Below are positions 12,501 through 24,900 of a DNA stretch of 64,000 bases, piece by piece. The stretch's first letter is position 1. Each line of letters opens with the position of its first letter. A model generated the notes under the pieces. The model saw only the letters and a list, made by a program, of their open reading frames with translations, was not told the origin of the DNA and ran no database searches. The position numbers were made by a program, and so were the translations under genes. The stretch covers positions 14,818,445 through 14,882,444 of the forward strand of contig NC_087079.1 of assembly GCF_026151205.1 (NCBI RefSeq), read 5' to 3'. The DNA comes from Bolinopsis microptera. Lineage: Eukaryota > Ctenophora > Tentaculata > Lobata > Bolinopsidae.

Positions 12501-15500
12501 TACGTGTCAAGTAATACTCTACCACTCTTCAGTTCCCTGCATGTATTTACACTTCGTACTTTCACATCCCAATTCCATGAGTGACAAAGTTATCAATCGT
12601 ACTAAAAGTTTCCCTTTGTTGTTGACAACAATCTGAGTCTGCACTAATGTGAACTGCTCGGTCCTCCCAATCTCACTGTCTTTATGTTTGTTTTGTGCTA
12701 GCTTCTCGCTGAAACCACTCCCTCGATTCCAGTTCTGTGCTTAGCGCTTCTGCTATTCCAAATCAACGTTCCGCAGTTAACGAATGATGCAGGGAACTTC
12801 TTTAGTACGACTACGACAGTACGAGGTGCTCATATTTATTTTAGTCTTGGAATGAATACCAACGTTTCGAATGTCAGCCACCTCGCTGTCACGCACAAGT
12901 GCAGCCACTGTCCCTTGGAGTCTGCCCTTGCGACCCGGCTGGTGTCCCTAAAGTCTTGTGACCCACTCACAAAAGGGGTTCACTTCAAGCCACACTCACA
13001 ATTTATTCGTAACCCTCAAAATGCTGAAGGTTGAAACCCTTAAAGTACTGAAGACATCCAGCCCGGTATGTCGAACAAGTAATTCTTCAGCACGGTCATA
13101 TACTGCTGTAAACTTATTGATTTGCAACGTTCACGCTCCTTCATCCTAATAAACGAGTAGTTTTGAGATGTATGACACGTGCGCTAAACAGAAGATTTGG
13201 TGGCAAACAAATTGACATTTATGGCAGAGTTCACTTTTAGGATAGGCTAAAGTAGGCCTGGATTCCAATTCCAGACCTTAAATTAAAAACGTTCTAGGCT
13301 TACAGATTCTGGAAACCTGTGCGTTCTAATTTTGAGAACTATGCCAAAAGTAGATGTGTCGACGTTAGAGGCCATACTTTAGCTGACGTTTCATACCTTT
13401 ATCCATTATAATGGAACAATGTACATTGTCTTATCTACGGCTACCAATATGCTTTAAAATATTGATGCGAGCTAAAGTTATGGATGGTCAATTATACCGG
13501 CGTTCATAACTATGTGTGATTTAACGAATTGCTCGTGCAATTTTCCATCGCGATTCGGACATGTTTCCAAATAGAATCCCATATTCTTCATGTAGTTTTT
13601 GTTGGATGACTTTGAAACTTGGCAGGAACAAAGTATAGACCATATCCAGTAAGGCCTTTCAAGGGGAAATGTTTTCGAAAAATATATTTCATCAACTGTA
13701 ACAGGAACTGAAAGGCAACACTGCAACTACAGTATGAAAACTAAAGTATTATTTTTCACGACACTCCTGAGTACTATTTAAATGTTAGACCATAAGTCAA
13801 GTCCCAAACCCTAGAGTGCAGGATTTTATCGCCATTAGAGAAGTGGGGTCGAGTTCATTTTCAGAAAAAACTTTCATCATCCTTGATTTTTAGAGAAACG
13901 CTTTAAAATTATATTTTCCCCAAAAATCTGAAGACACTTCACTCTACCCAAACCCTATATTCTTCTACGAGCACAAGTTCATCAAAAGTATGTGCATGAA
14001 GTATGAAGTGTTTAGTGTCGGCTGTAGCCCTTAAGGATCCACCTAACAATAGTTCCACGTGTGCTGCATCCGGATTCTTGTGCAGTTATCAACCCCTTTA
14101 ATGTTAAACAAGTCGAGAAGAAGGATATCCCCATCATTAGATATTTGGGACCGGGGGTGAGAAGCCTATAAGAGCCGCTATTGTAAATCTACTGCACTAT
14201 AAACATTGACATTTGACAGCAACTTGAGCTTACTAATGATTATATTGGGTTTATTTACTGTCGTCAATTAGGAGAACAATTAATATGCGTTCATGAGTTC
14301 TTACAAATTACTGACACAATTGACGTACGTTCAAATTTGCAATTTTTTGTCATGAACCCTATTCTTGCCAAGAAGTTTATTTCAAACTCGTCATTGGCCA
14401 TAATTTCATATTATTCAGACTTAATGGCACACGTATTGTCTTCATTTTGGAAGTTTCCTGAGTTTGTATCTTCTCAATTCAGTCTATAAATCTTACATTA
14501 ATTGGATGTCAATTTTCACGAAGACCACTCCATCGTAAGCTCTTATATTCAGCTTTTTAACGCCAATCAGTTTTAAAGCCATGTTTGGTTGTATAGCTCA
14601 TATTGTCTTAACTCTGTACTCCTAAGTTATACAGTCAATGACTTAATTTCAAAATGAGCTCAACACTCGATATGAAAATCCTCACCATTTAATAGTTAGC
14701 CAACCCATGACACGTACATACTCAGAACTTTTAAACTTAATCCTAGCTCAACTTTTTAGGTGCGTCATAATTCGTAATTTTACTTTCCATTACGATGTCA
14801 CAAGATCATGCTCATTTTGAGTTTTGATGCAACGGAACCCCAGACCACTGTTTAAGTACCGAAACAAACCAACCAATCAGAGCTCAGGATAACCTCCTCG
14901 TGTTTTGTGAGAACAAGTAACCTATCACAATAATGATTGAGCACCAATGAGCAGTATGGCACCAGCACATCGACCACTCCAACTCAAGACTTCACGGCAG
15001 AAATATAACCGTTATGTTTTTCTGTGCCTGGCGGTGAACTAGGCAAAATCAATCGACCCAAACTTTTTGTATGTGCTCGGTTTACTTGATTTTGTTGGGA
15101 TAGTTTGACAGTTGACGATTTAAAACACTGCGTATTACTACATATTATTACCATTAATTGTACTTCTCTTTTCTAATGCGTTGTTTCCTTGGTGGTGGCT
15201 GAGTTATCACATTAGCACTTGATGTACATATTGTAGTGATTATAACGTGCCGGTCCTTTGACATCAGATAACAGTCCGGACACAGCCTGTACACAGCCTG
15301 TATACAGCCTGTACACTGCCTGTACACTGCCACATCAGCTACCGTGCTCTTACTCAGTCATGTCCACTCACTTTTAGAAATCTTTTTGTCTTGTCCACTC
15401 ACTTTTGGGTCGTATGAGAGAAACTGTATGATCCAAATGTGCACCCCTGACGGTACCCTAGTGAACGTATGGGCCTTAGGGTATCTGGGACATGTGTATT
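9501..15500. other. Long stretch with no supported gene
   Basis: About 6 kb of AT-rich sequence. There is a small direct repeat at about 9984-10027 (two copies of ACTTCAGGACACAGTTCAG) and a tandem CAGCCTGTACA-type repeat at about 15276-15335. The short ORFs on either strand look random and lack paired splice sites. Scattered regulatory or non-coding RNA content cannot be excluded. Confidence 0.45.
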
Positions 15501-15530
15501 CTTTCATATGACCCAATTTAAGCCTTAAAT

Positions 15531-15648
15531 CTCTCTCCTCCAATCAATTCTGACGCCTCTCGTTTGTTCTCGTTACTGGAGATGTTTGAAGCTGCGCTTC
15601 ACTCACTGAGCCCTGACCGAATCAGATGGATATTATCCGGAGCTGAGG
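15531..15648 (+). CDS. Orphan candidate exon
   Basis: A protein-like open stretch reads SDASRLFSLLEMFEAALHSL and then SPDRIRWILSGAE, ending at a GTATGG donor at 15649. It is amphipathic and helical in character and lacks stops from about 15525. The only upstream AG is weak (about 15521) and no phase-compatible next exon was found nearby. It could belong to an unresolved large-intron gene or be a decayed exon. I do not recognise a family. Confidence 0.3.
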
Positions 15649-15649
15649 T

Positions 15650-18600
15650 ATGGGTAAATGTGACAGTGCTCTCTGAGGTGTAGAGACATGTCCCCTACCC
15701 CTGAGACAAATCTATTTAGACATCATATTTCTGGAGTTTGACGTAATACTTCCTCATAGTTTTACAAGTCTGACGTGAGTACGTTTAATGGTAATTTCGA
15801 TTAACGGTTGCTCTATTTGTTTACTAATGGCAGTTGTGTCAAATATTTGAAACGTCCTGTATTTATCCGGCTTCAAAGCACGCAAGTTTCATCTTGGTAT
15901 TTGAGGATTCCAACCAAATTGAGGTACTCCCATTTAATTTTCTAACGTCATCTCACATATCATCCTTTGATCTACAGGTCCGGTTGTAGGATTTCTTAAG
16001 ATTTGCCAATAAAAGGTACAAGTTCTCTAATTCCGGACGTTATAAGGATTGGATCGATATTCTAGTTACCACGCAGTAAGATCAGCTATCACTTTTGGCA
16101 GATCCTTGCAACTCATTACAAGGATCCTGTTCAACTGAATCGTAGCCAAAAAGCCTTTAAATTGTTCTTCTCAATTCCCTATTTCGTTGTTCTGCGTTTC
16201 CTTCTTCACACACGGTTACACTATTCTTGCACTCACGATCAGACATGCGAGAAAGCCGAAGGTCTAGGTCTGGTCCTCGGGCTAAAAAAGTGCACGAATT
16301 CCGCCGTGAACGAAATAAAAATGCATACCTTTGAAACGTCTGTTAAAAGTTTGTTAAAATCTTAGTACTTTAGTACATGACCTGTGATATTCATTCCTTT
16401 CACACTACGGTCTGCACTTGATACTTTTGCTTTAACGGTAGTTGGTACCAATCGTAGCTATTATAATACAATGTACGTCCACAATTGTTAGAATATATTA
16501 TATTCTAACAATTGTGGACCTACATTGTTATGTTATACTTATATAGTCATTTAAGTCAATTAGTTATATGTTGACTATCCTGGTCTATCCTGGATGAGCT
16601 CAGCTATGTTGGTAAAATTAATCTACAACTTTAAATTCTCAGAGCTAATAATTTCTACAGAATCTGATAAATTCTCCATTCAGAAGCCCCTTTGTAATGG
16701 CTGCACCTTTATAAGGATTTAGGATTTCCTATTGGAGCATTGTATTGGTCTAGGTATTAATATTTCTGTGCTTTTACACGATCAAATCAGGTCGTGGTTA
16801 CAAGTGGTAAAGTTATTGACTTGGTTTGTCACACTTACAGTTTAGTCACTGAAGTCTCTTGTGACCATGTATAAAGCAAGACTGCAAACAGTTTGCATTG
16901 ATATTGAAAGATCAGGATATATAGATGATTTAAAATTAGAACCAGTTGACAAACTAATAAAACGTTACCTTCAAATATTATATTCCGCTATTTAATTTAT
17001 ATTCAAGGAAGTAAAGCTCCGAGCAAAGCCTTGTAAAAGATAAATTTCTCAGCAATAAGATCACCCGAAGCCTCCATAAACTTTCAAAAATTGACGGTTT
17101 GCTTGAATCACTGGAATGTGACGAATAATTACACACTAAGTAAGTGAGTAAGTTGGATTGTCTTTCTCCCGTTATTCACTGCTCATATTTTTATAAAATG
17201 TTTAATTTAAGGCATATATAACGCATATATTAAAGTTGATGCCGTCGTGTCAGTAAAATGGTACAGATATACCTATATATATCGTCTCGCTTTATACATA
17301 GTAGGATGTTTTATCTCAGCTTTATACTTTTACATCTTTTTAAGATTTCAGATAGTTGTCCTTCATGCAGGACTGGTTAAGTCTTTGGGATGTTATTCTA
17401 CTATCGGAGTGTTAGAATACAGTGTTATATATAATATCCTTATTAGAATTAGGCTACCGTTTAACACTCATCAGCTTTTGTTTAGGATACGAGATGAACC
17501 TGTGAAACGGTTAACGTTATACGTCATACACTTATGTTTTTCTTCTTTTCTCTCGTCACTGATCAACAAATAGTGGTATTACTCGCATGCCTTTTGGCAA
17601 TCCATCGTATGTATTTTCCAGCAGTGACCCCGCTGGATCCTGAATTCGTGTTCTGCGTGTCGTCAAAAAGGCATCGTGATAGGTTGTAGGGGGTATTTTA
17701 AGAGTAAATTGAATTAGTGAATAACGCATAGCTGCTGCCGATATTATGATCCTGAATGAAGCTCAAGTTTGTCAATTCTTAAACGTTTGTGTTGTATTAT
17801 ATTTATAGAAGTTAAGAAAATGAATTTTAAATGTCTTTGATCTTAAATGAGAATCGTCTCTTTTGCTGCCGTTTTCAGGTATCGAATACCGCGCTGCCTT
17901 TATATATAGGATCGATCTAGGGTCTCTAAAAATGAAGGGTTTCGATCTGTAGGTGTGTAAATAAATGATCACGCACTTCATAACACAAGAAACTGTACAA
18001 AATGTATTTTTAAAACAAACAAAAAAATGTTTTAAGCCGTTAAAAATATCAGTTATAGATAAATTAGACAACTCTCTAGCTGTTTCGTTTGTTGTATGCA
18101 ATTAAAATGAATTAAATTGGGGTAATTATATTTTTGACAAGATCTAATGATTTTACTGATTTCTATTCATTACTTTCAGCTATTATTTTTCACGTGTACA
18201 TTTGTGACGGACCAATTCTGCTGTAGAAAAAAGGACAGCAATGTGCTTTTACGCATTTCAAAAAACATGCATCCAATCAAACATGTTTAAACGAATGTGA
18301 TATTTGTTGATCTAGGCTTACTTGAAATCCTCAAAATGAAAACTCCTTTAAACCAATATAATAAGATTGGTAATGACCGTATTTCGGCGGTTTAAATTAA
18401 AGCTATTTTTTGTTTTTTTCAAAGTCAAAAGCTGACCGAATTAATGATCCCACTGGAATTTGGTCCTAAAATTTTGTTGTTAATAATTTGTGTCGATCAT
18501 TTTAATCAAAATATGGCGGCAATCTATTGATCTAGCAATTATATTGTTAACGTCCTTATAAGACGTTGATGTGTTAATGACTGTTGAGGTTGTTGGAACG

Positions 18601-18900
18601 CTAAATGCCTTGTAGATAATGAGAGGGTAAACAGCAAAAAATAGCTAGAACATTTTGATTTATATAAATATGCGTGTCCACCCCGCGTGAACGGTCAACA
18701 GAGTGTTAAGTGTTCGTCGACAGAATACCAAATCGCTGTTTTATTGCTAAAATTGTTACAAAGTTGATAGTTACATTGGCACTGTGAGGAAACATCATTA
18801 AGTAATATCGCGTGGGCGTCGTGTCCTCTGTTTTTACTATACTTTCGTACATTAATAATAAGTTGAATCTTATTCTAAGCAAAAGAAAGGAGAATGGTCC
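15650..18900. other. Non-coding stretch upstream of the receptor gene
   Basis: No supported exon on either strand. The ORFs at 17247-17573 (plus) and 17772-18101 (minus) are 108-109 codons, but their composition follows the AT-rich background and they show no motif. The region contains a near-perfect palindrome at 16469-16527. The promoter of the downstream receptor gene may lie here. Confidence 0.4.
16469..16527. repeat. 27-bp hairpin palindrome
   Basis: Arms at 16469-16495 and 16501-16527 are inverse complements with one mismatch, separated by 5 bases (TATTA). The arm begins CAATGTACGTCCACAATTGT. It may be a very short foldback element or an extruding palindrome. No flanking duplication is evident. 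Confidence 0.8.
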
Positions 18901-18919
18901 TGGAACTGATCCTTTTGTA

Positions 18920-18968
18920 ATGTTAAATCTCTTTCTCACGCTTGTGCTTGTTGTCGCAACGAACGCAG
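18920..18968 (+). CDS. Candidate signal-peptide exon of the adhesion GPCR
   Basis: An ATG at 18920 encodes MLNLFLTLVLVVATNA, a good signal peptide, ending at a GTAAAG donor (18969). It leaves one base of a codon, but the next confident exon (19602) needs two. Either a small exon lies between them, or the true first exon is elsewhere. Position and hydrophobicity make it attractive; the phase clash lowers confidence. Confidence 0.4.
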
Positions 18969-21900
18969 GTAAAGTTCCTTATTGTAGAAATCACTCAATT
19001 GACTAAGTTTCAACTTTATTGATCTATCATCACAATTATTAAAGTTATTTATTTATTTTATAACATGGTATCCAGCTTGTCTTGAGGTAAAGTTTTACAA
19101 CTCAAGTAATTTCGGTCAACAAATCTTCAGTTAAATTATACAAAATATCAGCATACTAAATTAGTTTCCGTTTTACAAAGTCGTGTACACTGTACAGGTC
19201 GGTTCGTGTCAAATTTCTGATTGCTTTTTATCATACTCAGTTTGAAAAAAAAAACCCATCATTATCCTTAGTGAAATCTGGTCAGAATATTTGAGAGATT
19301 TGATCGAATATTCCGTTAGCCAAATCTTGGATTTGGATGGTTTCCTAGGTCACACATCCCCAATTGCATTGCTTGTTTTTATAGAAATGCAAATATTCAA
19401 TTACTTCAGACTGCACGAATTGCTTACATAATTACTTTATCATGGAAGTGTGGTAGGTTTGATATCACTCCTGGATTACTGACCGATCATCTGACCTAAA
19501 AGTGATGAACTCTAAAACGATCGTCTAGCATGCAGCAAACAGTCTAATTATACAAATATCATCTGTAAGTCTGTGCACTACTCCCCTCACCTCTCCTCAA
19601 GTCTAACCGTGAAAATCTGTTCTGTAACTCTAAAATTAAACCCAGAAAATCTTTCAGTCAAGTTTCACGAAGAGATAAAATACGAACTGAACCCCAAGAG
19701 ATTTCCATGTTCGGACGAAAAGACCGTCACCTCGCTCACAAACAGGTTAGCAACCTTGAACACGACATGCTGTGTTATATTAATATTATGAATGAGCATT
19801 GTGTGGAGCTCCATAATAATTAACACACAATTTGCACTCAAATTCCATACATAACCTTAAAATTTAGTCATCAAAAATTCATTATTGCCTGAATATCTCT
19901 AGTAGATGATAAATTGATTCCCATAGCACAGCAAGTCACCAATATCTATAAAAATATCTAAGTTAAGTAAATAATACTTGATCTTAATACAATCAATGTA
20001 TGTACAATAATGTACATATTTGAATATATCGATAAATAAGTATTGTAATTTAATAATATCTGTGTAATTGTGAATACTAAATCCTGACAACATGACAAGT
20101 TACACAGGTAAAAACTCCAGGAATGCAATAAAGTTCATCACTCAAAGCTTAACTGTCACCAAATGAGTCAATTAGGGGAGACTACTATAATTGTTATTGT
20201 GTGAAACAAATAACACTGCATTACTGCATAGTATTGGTTAGGAGGCACACTCAGATTGGCTTGTTGTGACGAAGTTCAATTTCTTCCGAAACAGAATGGT
20301 GCGGTAGTTATATTTACGTAAGTTTGATGGGAGGTAACAATTTGAGGAATTTTTGTTAGGTATGCTGAGAATTTGAGATTTTGATATAGGAAGCATTCCA
20401 AGTTTGCTACAGCACACGTGGGGCAACTAACATGGTAGCAAATTCTCGTCTTTTCCTTTTAACTTATATCAGCAAAACAATTAACTCGTACGACAGCTCC
20501 ATTATTATTATGCTTTGTATAAATATGTTAGATATTAAGTATCATTATTAAGGCACGACAATTAACGCCTACCTGATGTGTCACATCTAATACCTTATTA
20601 TTGTGCAAAACAATTTTCATTATTCGAGAAAAAGGAAAAAACTTTTGAAAATTTAACATTAGCCCTTAAAAAGGATCGCGCTGCTTTCAGTTTTTTAGCC
20701 CCAATCACAGTTTAACCCATATCACAGCTACAAGCTTCCACTTTTAGCCCCTATATCACGGCAGTGTGAGACCTAACATGTTGCGTCTCTTACAGCGTCC
20801 CCTATAGCGTCTCTTACAGCGTCCGCTATAGCGTCCCCTATAGCGTCTTTTACAGCGTCCCCTATAGCGTCCCCTATAGCGTCCCCTATAGCGTCCTCTT
20901 GCTCTGAGTTTTGAGTTCTGACCATTTTTATGTTTCAGTCTGCTAGACGTACCTGAAAAGCTGATCTGTGTGAGGGAAGAGAAATGCCGAGTAAACTTCC
21001 ATCTACCACCCTGCATGATCAGAAAACGAAGAATTGACTCTGAAGATCTCAAACTCAATGTCACCATTGATAAACTGGATAGATATGATAACTTTGACAT
21101 CGTACGTGCTTTGAATAATTCTTTAACTCAACATAATTCTTTAACTCGACATAATTTACCTATTTTATTGTCAGATCTCAAGAAATAAATAAATGCACAT
21201 ATTTGCCATCAACGCCCATCCACAATTAAATCATCTAACACCACATAACACCAATTATCCTCAGAAATTTTCTCGAGAAGAGCTGAAGAGCGCCGTTACT
21301 GACGTTCTCTCTCCGTATCTTGTCAAGGATAACCCCTGCGGCTCAGGCAGAGTACTACTGGGAAGCGTTTGCCGTGAGTTTTATAATGAATCATAGTTAT
21401 TCTGTGTTTTTAAATTCCCATGCTTTGGTGAGTTAGAACGAGAATTTTCCCTAAAAATGTGTCGAAACCCTAAAAAATGTGTCAAGTATGTGCCTGTCCG
21501 ACGAGTAGTCTATTTGGGAGTGCAGATATGCCAGGGCCCGAGTTAATTCACCGGACCCATCTTTAACGAAGTGCTAAGAAGTCAACTGATTAAAAATTAA
21601 GGATTCAGAAAAAGAATCCGCAAATTTGCGTCCAGATCAATAGCCTTACTGTTAATGTCAATAATATTTTAGCACATATTTAGTTCTATCAAATGTTGCC
21701 AATCACATTTCAGTGGCACTAAGCAAAATGTGACATCTGGAATGTCATTTTGGCCAATATTTCGCAGGAAAAAAACACGTTCTCTGTAGTAATTTATAAC
21801 ACTTTTAAGTTTGTGGTTGAGATAACTGAATACATAATTTATTGTAAATTTGTATTTCAGTATTATGTAATGGGATGGAAGTACAGGTGTAGCCATTCCA

Positions 21901-24900
21901 CACCCTAGCTCCATAATATTAATATGAAGGACTTGTTTTAATTCTAAATTTAAACCTCAAATAAATCTTATATTCCTTACGATTTTAAACTTTTTTAAAT
22001 TATCGGTCAAATCTTGTATCTTCGATCCTAACCACCAACTTCTAATTTATGGAAAAGTCAGGCAAGAAAAGAAGCCACATTTCGGGTCACAACGGTGTTA
22101 CAATTTTAGGATAAATCAATCCATACATCGGGAAACACTTTTAGACTTTTAGTTAAAAGTAAAATAACAGTTTTATCTCTGGAATGAAACTTAATATAAA
22201 TGTTTTCATCAGACAGAAGTATTCGCAACAAATACTCATGTAAATCATAAACCTACTGTGTATTTATATTATACTAGAAAGCCCGTGGTAACAGGGACGA
22301 AGCTAGTAGTATTCTTTCAAAAAATATCCATCCCAACCGAACATACAGCCGATTTAAATATAATACACTTTAAACACAACGTTATTACCACAAAACCGAT
22401 CAAAATGACGTTAAAAAATCATTGCACGTGCATATTGTGTGCATTAAAACACCGTTGCTATGGAACGTTTTGGTTGTTACCTAAATTCCTATTTCTCATC
22501 TGATTTTCACGTGGGCGGTCGTACATACATACAACAAAAATAATTCTTTGAATTATAAGTAAGATTCAGTAATGGAACATCAGTTAAGGAATGGATATCA
22601 AATATTTATGTTACAGTAACTTAAGGGTGTAACAAGCTGTCATGTTCCGCCAGAAGAATGTCAAATTTCCCACTTTTGTGGATTCAACTTCCTGCCAAAT
22701 TTGATGTTTTTAAAGATATACCAAACAGTAAACTACCCCGTTATGTTACCAACAACCCCCTATATTTCAGGAATGTGTCTACCTGGAACGTACACCACTC
22801 AGTGGAACACGTGTGATGCCTGCCCAGTGGGTACCTACTCGGACTCTACTGGAGTAAAGGAGTGTTCGCCCTGTCCGGAGCACCAGACGACCCATACCAC
22901 TGGAGCTACAGGAATGGAACAGTGCCAAGGTAGGATTATACACTAATCAGATAGATTCCGCAATACCTGATAGAGGCTCACTGTACGGCAGATCATCTAA
23001 TGACCATTACTATTCGAGTATAATAGCCTAATGGGAATTCTTCTATACAATCGATTATAACCGGTATCAAGTGTGAGTCTCCGATTTAACCAGGCTCATA
23101 ATCTAGAAATGCATCGTTCTAAAGTTGATTTAGCGGTGTTAAATGTAGATCCAAGCCCATATCCAAAAAATTTTTAATTTCCTACATTCTCAATTTTTTC
23201 GTTTTCTGTGGCCCGCTCGCTTCGCTCGCATAAAATTTTACTTTTTTAGGGCCCGGAATGCTTTTTAATAGATAATCCTAGGTTACTTTTGGGGGCGAAG
23301 CCCCCGAAAATTTTGGAAATTTAAACTAGATTTGGCCTCCTGGAACGAATCTGACAATGGAGAACGATTTTAGCATACTTTTTTTTGATTTCAATTTTTA
23401 TTGGGATAAATTGTCTGGATTCTAGAATCCCTAAACACTTGGCTTAACTAAAGCACGAAATAGGAGACAGCATGAAGTATCAAGAGTTTATAATTTTGGC
23501 AAAAATGTTTTCTCATCTACTACCATCACTTTCTGCTTTCAAGCTATAAACTAATACAGGGTTAAGGGAATTTGGAGAAGGAAGCAAGTATGAGACCAAA
23601 TATTCAAGAAACAAGGAATTTAAATTTTCCAAAAATATAATAATGACTACCTTAATTCCCAAAAATTTGGGCGACAAAAAATTTGAGCGGGCCTCTCGCC
23701 CAAATTTTTTGCAGACCAAATTAATTGCATAAATCTTTTCCGTCTGCTAAATTTTTTGCTAACCAAACTTTTGGCATTTGGCCTGTGGCCCTGAAATCTA
23801 TAGAAAGATGGCTTTTTCTTCGTATCCAAGTGAAATAATATTTGAAATTTTAGTTTTCCAATCTGTCATTCATGGCTTGACCAAGTAAAAAGGCTTATAT
23901 TTTAAATGAATAGAAATAACTGGAATAGCTAACAGCTACTAATAAAACAAATGGATAGAGGTACGGATAGCTAGAGATTTAAACAAGATCTGCAAATGGA
24001 TAATCATCCACCGTAAAGTCTGATCTACAAGCATCAGTTATACCCGACTTCTCAAAGCCTTTTCCTTATGTCATCTGGCCTCCCTTTTAAATATACAAAA
24101 AGTTCGTTGATCCAACGAGCGTGTATTTCACGGATCACTGTCAAGCGGGTATCAATTTAACAATTTATCATCACTGTATTTTTTTAGTAGTTACTGGGCA
24201 GATCGTAAATTTCACAATGTGAAACAACTCAGACTACCACCTAAATGCTTAAAATTGAAAGCAAAATGACTGGAATAATAAGGAATAATAATGAACTAAG
24301 GCAAATATCTAACTGAAATTTTAGTGGAAAATCGTTCATTTTTCGAAGAATTTGTGCCCAAATTTTCGGTCGCCCAAATGAGTTCAAATTTTCTGCCCAA
24401 ATTTTTCGGGCTCAAATAAATTGTGCTCAATATAATGGCACACAAATTTTTGGGAACTAAGGTATTAGTATTTACTATTTAAATAAGATAGGAAACGCAA
24501 CAAAGAATGCTTATGCATTATGCATGTTTAGACGTATTACATCAACTCATAATACTATATAATGTTCTTTGAACTCCTGACATAAAGTTATTACAATTGC
24601 ATTGATGACCGTTCACAACATTACATGATTGATAATGCTATTATCAAAACTGGAATGGTAGTCTATATTGGGATTTGCAGAAGTTTTCTATAGCCGCCCC
24701 CATCCCCCCATGGGTGGTTTTTAGAAAAGAGTGCCCCTGACTGAGGACATTTAAATAACGGTCCAGCAACTTTTAGTCTGCTCTTTCACTTAAATTCCTA
24801 CTGAAATATTATCGAAAATTCTCAGAGTTGGCTCTCGAATTTCCTACTTTTTGTCAAAAATTTCCTACATTCTTAGAATGCGAGAATGCGGGTTTTTGGA

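Noticed and set aside
17247-17573. 108-codon plus-strand ORF with hydrophobic stretches
   Set aside because: The composition follows AT-rich DNA (Ile/Leu/Tyr/Phe), there is no motif and no splice partners, and the length is within chance.
20756-21100. Minus-strand Arg/Gly/Tyr-rich ORF
   Set aside because: It comes from the AGCGTCCCCTAT tandem repeat and overlaps a phase-supported plus-strand exon.
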